64,000 nt of DNA from Rhodobium gokarnense (GTDB taxonomy: Bacteria; Pseudomonadota; Alphaproteobacteria; Rhizobiales; Rhodobiaceae), in contig NZ_JAOQNS010000013.1 in the NCBI RefSeq assembly GCF_025961475.1, positions 62,001 to 126,000 on the forward strand, in the 5' to 3' direction. Positions 52,970 through 61,492 of the stretch are shown here, one piece after another. The translations under genes were made by a program, and so were the position numbers. Under the pieces are notes generated by a model that ran no database searches, had not been told where the DNA came from, and worked only from the letters and a program-made list of their open reading frames with translations. How positions within the stretch are numbered: position 1 is the first letter of the stretch; every line of letters begins with the position of its first letter.

Positions 52970-53072
52970 GGCATGTTGTGTTTCATCTGAAACGCGCAAC
53001 ATGCCTTAGGGCTTTGTTTTAACGCGGTTTCTCGTCCAGGAAGTCGGCCGGCTTTATGGCAATGTGCTTTCG
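52966..53072. repeat. RIME-like palindromic element, copy 2
   Basis: The left palindrome CTAAGGCATGTTG/CAACATGCCTTAG (52966-52978 with 52997-53009) is perfect and contains a second nested stem GTTTCA/TGAAAC. The conserved core CTTTGTTTT-ACGCGGTTTC follows. The right palindrome is degenerate here, unlike in the other copies. The first bases supply the TAA stop of the small gene upstream. Confidence 0.75.
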
Positions 53073-53151
53073 GCCGGACGTCCGTACCGAGCGACGAAGA
53101 CCATCCGATCCCCCGGCGAAACGGGGAGCGCCCTGCGCCGGCCGCCCGGCG

Positions 53152-53517
53152 TCACAGATAGGCGGCGACGATGTCCTTGAAGGTCTTCAGGTTGATGTGG
53201 ACCTTGTCGAGGCAGTCGTCGGCCTCGAATTCGTCGAGCTGGTCGAAGACCGGGTCCTGGATATCCGACGAAATCACGACGATCTTGCCGGCAAAGCCCT
53301 TGCCGCGGAGCTTCGGCACGGTCTGCCGGTAGTCGGTGTAGGGCGGCAGGCGGCTGTCGAGGAAAATCACCGCCACATTGTCCTTCTGCATCTCGTCGAG
53401 AGCATGCTGCAAGGACATGGCGTGCCGGACGTCGACGTCGCTCAGGGTCATTGAAAAACACTCGATCAGCTTGTGCTGATGCTCATTGTCGTCGACGAAG
53501 AGAATGGTCGGCCGCAT
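53152..53517 (-). CDS. Single-domain response regulator
   Basis: The 121-residue protein is a receiver domain with no output. It has the acidic pair VDDN (about residues 9-10), the phospho-acceptor aspartate in IFLDSRL (about 56), the serine in VISSD and the lysine in LDKVH. It probably passes phosphate in the chemosensory relay of the large kinase encoded upstream on the same strand. It is separated from the other receiver gene by 66 bases. I take ATG 53517 because it gives the normal receiver start MRPTILFVDDN. Confidence 0.88.
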   Translation of the reverse strand: MRPTILFVDDNEHQHKLIECFSMTLSDVDVRHAMSLQHALDEMQKDNVAVIFLDSRLPPYTDYRQTVPKLRGKGFAGKIVVISSDIQDPVFDQLDEFEADDCLDKVHINLKTFKDIVAAYL

Positions 53518-53583
53518 GAACACGCACCTCCGCATCTGGAAAAAGGTTTGCATTGCCCGGACCGGCGGCCCGGCCGTCGAAAC

Positions 53584-54036
53584 TCAACTGCACTGCCGGA
53601 CGAGGATGCGCCCGCCGTCCGTCTCGCTCACACAGGCGAGATCGTTCACTACTTCACAGATACGCTCCAGGGCCGCCCCGTTGAGCGGCTTGGTGACAAA
53701 GAAATCGGCGCCCGCGCGCATGGCGTCGAGGCGGTCCTTGGGGTCCTCCGAACCGGTGCAGATGCCGACGATCAGTCCCTCGCAGTTCTTGTTCCGGCGC
53801 AGCGCCCGCACCGCGTCGATGCCGCTCGAGACCGTCAGGTTGAGGTCGACGACCACCAGGTCGCTGTTGCCGAGGGCCCCTTCGGTCTCCAGCACCTTCT
53901 TTTCGAACTCGTCGAACTCGGCATAGGTCGACAGGGTCACGTTGATCTTCTCGCGCCGCAGACAGAGCCGGGTGATCATGAATTCGTCGGGCGAGTCGTC
54001 GATGAAATGCAGATCGGTGACATTGGTCTGGGTCAT
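53584..54036 (-). CDS. Single-domain response regulator coupled to the CheB/CheR kinase
   Basis: The 150-residue receiver has FIDDSPDEF at the start, the phospho-acceptor region VVVDLNLTVSSG, the threonine in ICTGSEDP and the lysine in FFVTKPL. This set is typical of the receivers found beside bacteriophytochrome or CheBR-type kinases. Its ATG overlaps the stop of the large kinase gene (ATGA), so it is the direct partner of that kinase. A C-terminal extension of about 15 residues contains CVSETDGGRILVRQC. Confidence 0.9.
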   Translation of the reverse strand: MTQTNVTDLHFIDDSPDEFMITRLCLRREKINVTLSTYAEFDEFEKKVLETEGALGNSDLVVVDLNLTVSSGIDAVRALRRNKNCEGLIVGICTGSEDPKDRLDAMRAGADFFVTKPLNGAALERICEVVNDLACVSETDGGRILVRQCS

Positions 54037-57000
54037 GGTTTCAGTTCCGCCTTGGGCAAGGAAATCACGAAACAGGCGCCGCCGAGCGCCGTGCTGTCCT
54101 CGACGATGATGGTGCCGCCATACTGGTGGACGATACGCTGGCAGATCGACAGGCCGAGGCCGGTCCCCTCGACCTCCTCGCGGCGCTGCAGGCGCCTGAA
54201 GACGACGAAGACCTCTTCGCGGGCGTCTTCCGGAATGCCGGGTCCGTTGTCCTCGACCCGGATGGTGACGGTGGACGCGCCGACCTCGGCGGAAATCCGG
54301 ATTTCGGGCGCCGGCGTGCCGTTGAACTTGATGGCGTTGGCGATCAGGTTCTGGAAAAGCTGGGTGAAATGCACGCGCGCGCCGCTCACCACCGGCAGGT
54401 CCCCGGCGACCACCTTGGCGCCCGATTCGGCAATGCCCAGTTCCAGGCCTTCCTGGATGTCGGAGACCACCTGATTGAGATCGACGTCGATGTGCTCGAC
54501 CTTCTGGTCGATGCGGGAATAGGCCAGAAGGCTGGAAATGATGTCGCTGAGACGCCGTGTGTTGGAACCGATCCGCGCGATCAGTTCCGTGCGTTCGCCG
54601 GCATCGCCCTGGACCTCCGGTTCCTGCAGCAGGTCGCACATCGCCGCGATCAGGCGCACCGGCTCCTTCATGTCGTGGGAGCAGACATAGGAGAACCGGT
54701 TCAGTTCCTCGTTCGATTCGGAAAGCGCGGCCAGCGCCGCGCGCAGGTCCGCCTCGCGCTCGCGCACCTCGGTCACGTCGAGGAAGATGCCGAACACGGA
54801 GGTCGTGTTCCGGCTCGGGTCGACATCGACCTCGCCGACCGATTTGACGCGCCGGACCTCGCCGGACGGCCGCACGATTCGGGCTTCGTATTCGAAGGAC
54901 TGCTTGTCGTTGCGCGCCTTGTCGACGAGCGCGCGCACATGGTCGACGTCGTCCGGGTGGTAGAAGGCCATTGCGGCCTCCAATGTCGGCGAAAAGGTCT
55001 CAGGCGTGACGTCGTGGACGGCATAGATCTGTTCCGACCAGAACAGGCTGTCGTCGAGGAGGTCGATGCGCCAGAAGCCGAGCCCCGACATGCGCGCCGC
55101 CTGCTGCAGGAGACCGTTGCGCTCTCGCAGTTCCAGGAGGGTCCTGTTGCGCTCGGTGATGTCGTCGATCGTGCCGGTCATGCGCACGGCCTTGCCGTCC
55201 GCGTCCCGTGAGGCCTCGCCGCGGGCTTCCACCCAGAGGTAGGTGCCGTCGGCCCGGCGCAGGCGATAGACCTCCTCGTACGGCACCCCGTCTTCCAGGT
55301 GCTGGCGCATCGCCTCCATGATCCTGTCGGCGTCTTCCGGATGGAGCCGGGTGGTGAAGGCGTCCAGATCGCCGGTGAAGTCCTTGTCGTCGATGCCGAG
55401 AAGATTCTTGAAGCGGTCGGACCACCAGACCGTGCTGGTCTCCAGGTTGTGGTCCCAAAGGCCGATGCCGGACGCATCGGTCGCCAGCGCCAGGCGTTCC
55501 TCGGACCTTTGCACCGCCTTCAGCGCCTCCTGCTCGGAGGTGACGTCCTCTTTCAGGCCGTAGATGAGGGGCTCACCGGTCTCGGAATCGCGGGACCTGA
55601 CATGGGTGACCCGGACCCAGCGCGCCTCGCCATTGGCGAATGTCATCCGGCCGATATTTTCCTCAAGGGAATGGCCGCCTTCCAGGAACCTGCGATCCAA
55701 TGCAGCCGCCGCCTCGGCGTCGGCCTCGCCCAGCAAGCCGTAATAGTCCTCGCCCTCGACGTCGCGGTCCGCCGCGCCGACCATGGCGCACGCCGCCGGG
55801 TTGGCCTTGACGATCTTGCCGTTGCGGTCGCGCACGAAGATCGCCTGGGGGAAATTGTCGAAAATGAGCTGCAGCTCGTTGCGGGTCCGCCGCAATTCGT
55901 TGGTGTTGTCCGCGATCAGGATGATGGCGCCGCTGACCTGGCCGCTCTCCTGGGTGTTCGGAACGATGGAGATGATTGCGTCGATGTCGTCGCCGCGGAT
56001 CTCCGTTTCGATCCGCCGGCGTTCGGTCATCGCCTGATTGGCGAGATCGACGATGTCGGGAAACCCCTTTTGCCGCTTCAAGAGGCTGAGATGGGGGAGC
56101 TGTTCGTCGGTATTGATCTGGAACAGCTCTTCGGACGCATTGCTGACATGGACGATGTTGAGGCCGCGGTCGGCGACGATCAGCGGCGAGCCGATATTGA
56201 GGAGAATGCCGTTGAGGCTCTGGTTGAGCAGGCGCAACTCGTTGGCGCTGACCTGAAGCTCCTCGTTGACGGTCGACAGTTCCTCATTGGTCGACTGCAG
56301 CTCCTCGTTCGAGGTTTCCAGCTCTTCGTTGGTCGACTGCAGTTCCTCGTTGCTCGACTGCAGTTCCTCATTGAGCGCCTGGAGCTCCTCGTTCGAGGTC
56401 TCAAGTTCCTCTGCGGTCTGCTGGAGATTGGCCTGGGCGATCGCCAGTTCGCGCCGCAATTCGTCGTTCTGCTGCTGCACATCGACCGTGTCGTCCGGTG
56501 TCTCGCCATCGATCTGGAGGCCTTTCTCCTCCCATTTGTGGATCACCGCCAGGGCGAGCACTTCGTCGTCCGGGCCGCTCTCCACCGGATGGACGGTGAC
56601 CCGGATGCGTCCGTTCGGATTGGCCTCATCGATATGGGCAATGCCGCTGCGCGTTTCCCGGGTCCTCAGGACCACGGGCACAGCCGTGCGGACATCCTGG
56701 CCGAACGGCTCCTTGACCAGGCTGGTGATGCCGAGCGACAGCGAGCCGCTCTGGACGTTGATGTAGGGATTGACGTTGCCGTAGGCCTTGCGAAGCTGCA
56801 TGTCCGGCCCGATCAGGAAGCCGTCCGGCCCCAGCGCCTTGACCAGCGAGTCGAACCGGGCGTCCGCAGCGGCCAGGTCCCGGGCGTCCACGGTATCGCG
56901 CTTGGCCTGGCGCGGCCGACGGTAATAGGCCGGCTGGCCGTCGAGCTCCTTGAACAGCGACTTGTTCTTGCCGGGGCGCTGGAAAAAGATGTGCCGCTCG

Positions 57001-58412
57001 TGTTCCGCCGGCCGGAACAGGCTTTCATTCGCCGCCACCGTTTCCGACTTGCCGAGGAACAGCGCTCCGTGGGGGACGAGCGCATAGTGGAACCGGGACA
57101 GGACCTGGCCCTGCAGCGAGGACTGGAAGTAGATCAGGAGGTTGCGGCAGGAGATCAGGTCGATGTTCAGGAACGGCGGGTCCTGAATGATGTTGTGGGT
57201 CGAGAACACGACCCGTTCGCGCAGCGCCTTCTTGACGATGTAGCCGGTCGGCACCTTGTCGAAATATTCCTGGATGAAATCCCGCGGCACCTCGTCGAGG
57301 GCCGTTTCGGCATAGAATCCGCGCCGGCCGATCTCGATCGCCTCGTTGTCGATGTCCGAGGCGAAGATCTGGACCTTGCGGTTGGAGAAGGCTTCCACGC
57401 CGCCCATGTGGTCGGCGAAGACCATGGCAATGGAATAGACCTCCTCGCCCGTTGCCGCTCCCGGCACCCAGATGCGCACGGTTCCGTCGGGCGGCTTGCT
57501 CTCCAGGATCTTGCCGACCACCGACCTGAGGGCGTCGAACTCGCTCGGGTCGCGGAAGAACGCCGTCACAGAGATCAGGAAATCCTTGAACAGTGCATCG
57601 ATTTCCTTGGCCGAGGAGCGGGCGATGGCGACGTAGTCGTCGATTTCCTTGACGCCGAGGGCGGCCATCCGCCGCTCGATGCGCCGCTGCAGCGTCGCCG
57701 GCTTGTAATGGCGGAAATTGACCCGGCGCTGGTTATGCACGAGGTGGATGAGCTCCGAGACGCCATCCAGGTGCACCGGCGAGGATTTCAGGGCCTCCAG
57801 GTCGGTGCGCCCCTCCAGGATGGTGGCGAACTGGGTCGCGATCTTTTCCGGCGGCATGACGAGATCGACGCAGCCGGATTCGACCGCGGAGACCGGCATG
57901 CCGGTGTACTTCGCCGACAATTCGTCCTGGGCGATGGTGATGCCGCCGGCCGCCCGGATGTCGCGCATGCCGCGCGCGCCGTCCGATCCGGTGCCGGAAA
58001 AGATGATCCCGATCGCCCGGTCTTCCTTCTCCACGGCAAGCGAATGGAACAGCCGGTCGACGGAGGGTTTCGGGGTGCCGGCATCGCGGCTCGGCAGCAC
58101 CAGGCGGAGCACATCGCCGTCGATCTCCACGTCCCGGTCCTTGGGCGTGATGTAGACCGTGTTCGGCTCCGGAATCGTGCCGTCCTCGATGCTGACCACC
58201 TCAAGGTCGGTTTCGCGACCGATGATCTCCGGCAGCATGGAGCGGTGGTGCGGCGACAGGTGCTGGGCGACGATATAGGTGGCGTTGAGCTGGCCGGGAA
58301 GGTTGCGCACGAAGGCGCGGAGCGCCTCCAGCCCCCCGGCCGACGCGCCAATTCCCACCCAGAACAGGGTTTGGCGGGCCTCATTTTCGTTTAAGGTCGC
58401 AGTACTATCCAC
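54033..58412 (-). CDS. CheB-CheR-PAS-histidine kinase fusion protein
   Basis: This 1459-residue soluble protein joins five functions. The CheB methylesterase domain (about residues 15-205) has GASAGGLEAL, VAQHLSPHHRS and GTGSDGARG. The CheR methyltransferase (about 215-480) has VTAFFRDPSEF and GAATGEEVYSIAM. A long coiled coil (about 635-730) is built of repeated EELQSTNEEL-type heptads. Several PAS domains follow (about 735-1200, two with HPEDADRI-like PAC motifs). A histidine kinase completes it: phospho-acceptor H in CSHDMKEPVRL (about 1245), N box ANAIKFNG, then DNGPGIPED and GTGLGLSIC. No receptor gene is nearby. The start is GTG 58412 or TTG 58415; neither has a clear ribosome site. Confidence 0.93.
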   Translation of the reverse strand: MDSTATLNENEARQTLFWVGIGASAGGLEALRAFVRNLPGQLNATYIVAQHLSPHHRSMLPEIIGRETDLEVVSIEDGTIPEPNTVYITPKDRDVEIDGDVLRLVLPSRDAGTPKPSVDRLFHSLAVEKEDRAIGIIFSGTGSDGARGMRDIRAAGGITIAQDELSAKYTGMPVSAVESGCVDLVMPPEKIATQFATILEGRTDLEALKSSPVHLDGVSELIHLVHNQRRVNFRHYKPATLQRRIERRMAALGVKEIDDYVAIARSSAKEIDALFKDFLISVTAFFRDPSEFDALRSVVGKILESKPPDGTVRIWVPGAATGEEVYSIAMVFADHMGGVEAFSNRKVQIFASDIDNEAIEIGRRGFYAETALDEVPRDFIQEYFDKVPTGYIVKKALRERVVFSTHNIIQDPPFLNIDLISCRNLLIYFQSSLQGQVLSRFHYALVPHGALFLGKSETVAANESLFRPAEHERHIFFQRPGKNKSLFKELDGQPAYYRRPRQAKRDTVDARDLAAADARFDSLVKALGPDGFLIGPDMQLRKAYGNVNPYINVQSGSLSLGITSLVKEPFGQDVRTAVPVVLRTRETRSGIAHIDEANPNGRIRVTVHPVESGPDDEVLALAVIHKWEEKGLQIDGETPDDTVDVQQQNDELRRELAIAQANLQQTAEELETSNEELQALNEELQSSNEELQSTNEELETSNEELQSTNEELSTVNEELQVSANELRLLNQSLNGILLNIGSPLIVADRGLNIVHVSNASEELFQINTDEQLPHLSLLKRQKGFPDIVDLANQAMTERRRIETEIRGDDIDAIISIVPNTQESGQVSGAIILIADNTNELRRTRNELQLIFDNFPQAIFVRDRNGKIVKANPAACAMVGAADRDVEGEDYYGLLGEADAEAAAALDRRFLEGGHSLEENIGRMTFANGEARWVRVTHVRSRDSETGEPLIYGLKEDVTSEQEALKAVQRSEERLALATDASGIGLWDHNLETSTVWWSDRFKNLLGIDDKDFTGDLDAFTTRLHPEDADRIMEAMRQHLEDGVPYEEVYRLRRADGTYLWVEARGEASRDADGKAVRMTGTIDDITERNRTLLELRERNGLLQQAARMSGLGFWRIDLLDDSLFWSEQIYAVHDVTPETFSPTLEAAMAFYHPDDVDHVRALVDKARNDKQSFEYEARIVRPSGEVRRVKSVGEVDVDPSRNTTSVFGIFLDVTEVREREADLRAALAALSESNEELNRFSYVCSHDMKEPVRLIAAMCDLLQEPEVQGDAGERTELIARIGSNTRRLSDIISSLLAYSRIDQKVEHIDVDLNQVVSDIQEGLELGIAESGAKVVAGDLPVVSGARVHFTQLFQNLIANAIKFNGTPAPEIRISAEVGASTVTIRVEDNGPGIPEDAREEVFVVFRRLQRREEVEGTGLGLSICQRIVHQYGGTIIVEDSTALGGACFVISLPKAELKP

Positions 58413-58797
58413 CAATGATCGCCGTAGTGAATTCGGGAGCGAATCGATCGTAACGATTTTTTAATGTTTAACAAGTATCGGCCGACACATGCCTTGACTC
58501 TAATCAGTTTTTTACTTTGGCTGCAGTGCAAAACTAGCGGTATACTTTGGATAGCCAAAATCGCGCATTACGGGTCGCGTTTTTTTGACAAACAGGATTT
58601 TCATCCGACTGAAATGCGTGGGCCGGGACTGACGGCTCCCCATCGGCACCCCGGCGCAATCGGTGATCGTCACGCCGCGATGACGACCACATCGCGCGCC
58701 TGATAAGGACTGGTCGCAGGCCGTTCCAGCCCGCCGTGATCGGCAGGCGTATCGGTCCCGCAGTCGCCGGACCGTCCGGTGAAACGGGTAAAGCCGC
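58413..58797. other. Intergenic region before the CheB/CheR kinase gene
   Basis: The first 150 bases are A+T-rich and should hold the kinase promoter on the minus strand, which I cannot place. On the plus strand TTGGCT (58517-58522) and TATACT (58541-58546) with 18 bases between look like a promoter, followed by TTTGG-N4-CCAAA (58546-58559), but no credible gene lies downstream. The rest is ordinary GC-rich spacer up to the RIME-like repeats. Confidence 0.35.
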
Positions 58798-58902
58798 CTA
58801 AAACATGTTGCGTTTTTCCGGAAACACCCAACCTGCTTTAGGTCTTTGTTTTGGCGCGATTTCTCATCCAAAAAGTCTGTCACCTTTTTGGGAAAGCGCT
58901 TT
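58798..58902. repeat. RIME-like palindromic element, copy 3
   Basis: The left palindrome CTAAAACATGTTG pairs imperfectly with CAACCTGCTTTAG. The core TCTTTGTTTTGGCGCG and right palindrome ATCCAAAAAGTC-TGTC-ACCTTTTTGG follow, then GGAAAGCGCTTT. It is close to copy 1 at 32643 in sequence and directly abuts copy 4. Confidence 0.75.
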
Positions 58903-59008
58903 GGAGCGTTTCACGCGTTTGCGGAATCGCCTGAAACGCTCTAACTCTTTGTTTTAACGCGTATTCTTATCCGAAATCCGGTTTCCATTTTTCGGGAATA
59001 CGCTTTAG
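58903..59008. repeat. RIME-like palindromic element, copy 4 (tandem with copy 3)
   Basis: The left palindrome GAGCGTTTCA/TGAAACGCTC (58904-58913 with 58932-58941) is a different sequence from the other copies. The core TCTTTGTTTTAACGCG and the right part ATCCGAAA...TTTCGGGAATACGCTTTA keep the family pattern. Its last bases supply the TAA stop codon of the TSUP gene on the minus strand. Confidence 0.75.
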
Positions 59009-59844
59009 CCGGCCCAGATCTGACCGTAAATATCGACGAACATGCGAATGGCGGTGACGCCGAGGAAGGTCGCGAAGGCGTAGCTCAGCATCCGTCGCGG
59101 AATCGCGTGCGCCACCTTCGCCCCGAGCGGTGCAATCAGCATGGTCAGCGGGACCAGCGCGACGAGCGCGATAAGGTTGACGTAACCGATCGATCCGGCG
59201 GGCAGGTTCGCCTCGCCCCAGCCCGCCGCCGCATAGCCGATCGTGCCGGGAATGGCGATGATGAAACCGATCGCCGCCGCCGTGCCGACCGCCTTGCGGA
59301 TATCGAAGCCGAAGGCGGTCAGGATGGGCACGCTCAAGGTGCCGCCGCCGATCCCCATCATCGCCGAGAACAGGCCGACGAAGACGCCCACGGCCGACTT
59401 CACGCCGACATTCGGAAAATCCTCCGTCAGGGCGGAGTTGTCGGCGCGCACCACCATGTTGACGGCGACGAGCAGCGCAATGACGGCAAACACCGACGTC
59501 AGCACGAGCCCGTCGACCCGGCCGCCGATCGCCGTGCCGCAGACGACGCCGATGAAGATCGGCAGGCCCCACGACTTCAGCAGCGAGAAGTCGACCGCGC
59601 CGCGCTTGTAATGACTTCGCGCCGACGACAACGAGGTCAGGACAATCGTCGAGAGCGATGTGGCGACGGCGATCTTCATGCGCACCGCATCGTCGACGCC
59701 GACGCCGCCGAGGACGAAATAGAGCACCGGCACGATCACGATGCCGCCGCCGACACCGAGAAGCCCTGCGGCGAACCCGCCGACAACGCCGGCGAATACC
59801 ATTGCCGCGATCCATATGCCGTAGTCGGCGAGAAATTCCTGCAT
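59005..59844 (-). CDS. TSUP family permease (TauE/SafE-like)
   Basis: The 279-residue inner-membrane protein has about eight helices and the repeated glycine motif of the TSUP family: GFAAGLLGVGGGIVIVPVL (about residues 22-40) and, in the second half, GLFSAMMGIGGGTLSVPIL. Members export sulfite, sulfoacetate or other small organic anions. It is the last gene of a five-gene overlapping run, its ATG sharing one base with the stop of the double ABC ATPase. Its TAA stop lies inside a RIME-like repeat. The substrate is unknown. Confidence 0.92.
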   Translation of the reverse strand: MQEFLADYGIWIAAMVFAGVVGGFAAGLLGVGGGIVIVPVLYFVLGGVGVDDAVRMKIAVATSLSTIVLTSLSSARSHYKRGAVDFSLLKSWGLPIFIGVVCGTAIGGRVDGLVLTSVFAVIALLVAVNMVVRADNSALTEDFPNVGVKSAVGVFVGLFSAMMGIGGGTLSVPILTAFGFDIRKAVGTAAAIGFIIAIPGTIGYAAAGWGEANLPAGSIGYVNLIALVALVPLTMLIAPLGAKVAHAIPRRMLSYAFATFLGVTAIRMFVDIYGQIWAG

Positions 59845-61490
59845 CAGCCTTGTCCGTCGTTGCCGTGGGCGCTGCCGGCTCGCGGGATCGCGGCAAGCAG
59901 CTCGCGCGTGTAGGGGTGCCGGGGATTGGTGAAGATTTCCGCCGTCGGCCCGGTCTCGACGATCTTGCCCTGCCGCATCACGGCCAGCCGGTCGCAGATC
60001 TGTGCCGCGACGTGCAGGTCATGGGTGATGAACAGCATGGCAAGGTCGAGGCGCTTCCTCAGTTCCTCCAGGAGGTCGAGGACCTGGGCCTGGACCGTGA
60101 CGTCGAGGGCGGAGACCGCTTCGTCGGCGACCAGCACGTCGGGTTCGAGCGCAAGCGCGCGGGCGATGCCGATGCGCTGGCGCTGGCCGCCGGAGAACTC
60201 GTGCGGCAGCCGGCCGGCCGCCTTCGGATCGAGCCCGACCAGCACCAGAAGGTCGCGCGCGTCGCTCAGCGCCTTGGCGCGCGGCACGCCGTTCGACATC
60301 GGTCCGTCGGCGATGCTCAGCCCGACCTTGCGGCGCGGATTGAGCGAGGCGAACGGGTCCTGGAACACCATCTGGATGCGGCTGCGCCGGCGCCGCAGCT
60401 CTTCGCCCTTCATGGCGCCGAAATCCTCGCCGCCGAGGCGGATCTGGCCGGAATCGGGCTCGTCGATACGGGTGACCAGCCGGGCCACGGTCGACTTGCC
60501 GGAGCCGGATTCGCCGACGAGGCCGAGCGTCTCGCCGCGGTGAATCTGGAAGCTGACATCGTCGACGGCGCACACGATGCGGCGGTCGCCGAACATCCCC
60601 GACTTGGTGCGATAGGACTTGTTGAGGCCGATGACCGAGCAGGCGATCGGGTGTGCGTCGACGTCCTCGCGCTTGGGCGGCACGCCCGTCGGTACGGCGG
60701 CAAGGAGCGCCCTGGTGTAGGGATGGCGCGGATTTTCCAGCACCTCCCGCGCCGTTCCGGATTCCACCACGTCGCCCTCCTGCAGCACCAGGACGCGGTC
60801 CGCGATGTCGGCGACAACGCCGAAATCATGGGTGATGAAGATCACGGAGGTGCCGCGCCGCTGCTGGATGTCGCGGATCAGCCGCAGGATCTGGGCCTGG
60901 GTCGTCACGTCGAGCGCGGTGGTCGGTTCGTCGGCGATCAGCAGCTTCGGCTCCAGGGCGAGTGCCATGGCGATCATCGCCCGTTGCCGCTGTCCGCCCG
61001 AAAGCTGATGCGGATAGGCGCGCACGATGCGTTCGGGATCGGGGAGCCGGACCTCCCGGGCAAGGTCCAGAACCTTGGCGTGGCGCTCGGCCCGGGTCAG
61101 CAAGCCGTGGGCCTCGAACACCTCGGCGATCTGGTCGCCGATGCGCATGGACGGGTTCAGGGCGGTCATCGGCTCCTGGAAGATCATGCCGATGGCGCGG
61201 CCGCGCATGTCGCGCATGGTCCTGGCATCGACCTTGAAGAGGTCGCGTCCGTCGAACAGCGCTTCGCCGCGCTCGACATGGATCACGGGGGGCAGCAGGC
61301 CCATCAGGGTCTGGGCGCACAGCGACTTTCCCGACCCCGACTCGCCGACAATGCACAGGATCTCGCCGGCCGGCAGATCGAAGCTGAGGTCGTTCAGCGC
61401 ATAGGCGCGGTCGGCGCCGCCGGGCAGCCGGAGAGCCAGGTTCCGGACCGAGACCGTGGGCGGAGCGGTGGTGGCGGCGTCAGTGGTCAT
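59844..61490 (-). CDS. Dipeptide/oligopeptide-type ABC transporter with two fused ATPase domains
   Basis: The 548-residue protein joins the DppD- and DppF-type ATPases. Domain 1 (about residues 10-265) has Walker [25 protein letters not shown] and ADEPTTALD. Domain 2 (about 285-540) has [29 protein letters not shown] and ADEAVSALD. Each is followed by the [20 protein letters not shown] end typical of peptide importers. Such fused proteins (GsiA-like) serve glutathione or peptide import, which fits the gamma-glutamyltransferase gene 2 bases upstream. No permease or binding-protein gene is in this window. Confidence 0.94.
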   Translation of the reverse strand: MTTDAATTAPPTVSVRNLALRLPGGADRAYALNDLSFDLPAGEILCIVGESGSGKSLCAQTLMGLLPPVIHVERGEALFDGRDLFKVDARTMRDMRGRAIGMIFQEPMTALNPSMRIGDQIAEVFEAHGLLTRAERHAKVLDLAREVRLPDPERIVRAYPHQLSGGQRQRAMIAMALALEPKLLIADEPTTALDVTTQAQILRLIRDIQQRRGTSVIFITHDFGVVADIADRVLVLQEGDVVESGTAREVLENPRHPYTRALLAAVPTGVPPKREDVDAHPIACSVIGLNKSYRTKSGMFGDRRIVCAVDDVSFQIHRGETLGLVGESGSGKSTVARLVTRIDEPDSGQIRLGGEDFGAMKGEELRRRRSRIQMVFQDPFASLNPRRKVGLSIADGPMSNGVPRAKALSDARDLLVLVGLDPKAAGRLPHEFSGGQRQRIGIARALALEPDVLVADEAVSALDVTVQAQVLDLLEELRKRLDLAMLFITHDLHVAAQICDRLAVMRQGKIVETGPTAEIFTNPRHPYTRELLAAIPRAGSAHGNDGQG

Positions 61491-61492
61491 CG

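Noticed and set aside
55299-58394. A 1031-codon open frame on the plus strand across the CheB/CheR kinase gene
   Set aside because: It mirrors the kinase codons, shows no recognisable domain and has no promoter or ribosome site; it is a shadow of the kinase gene.
58464-58703. A 79-codon plus-strand frame between the CheB/CheR kinase gene and the TSUP permease gene
   Set aside because: It has no ribosome site, its composition changes half way and it shows no protein-like pattern; the promoter-like sequence near 58520 lies inside it, not before it.
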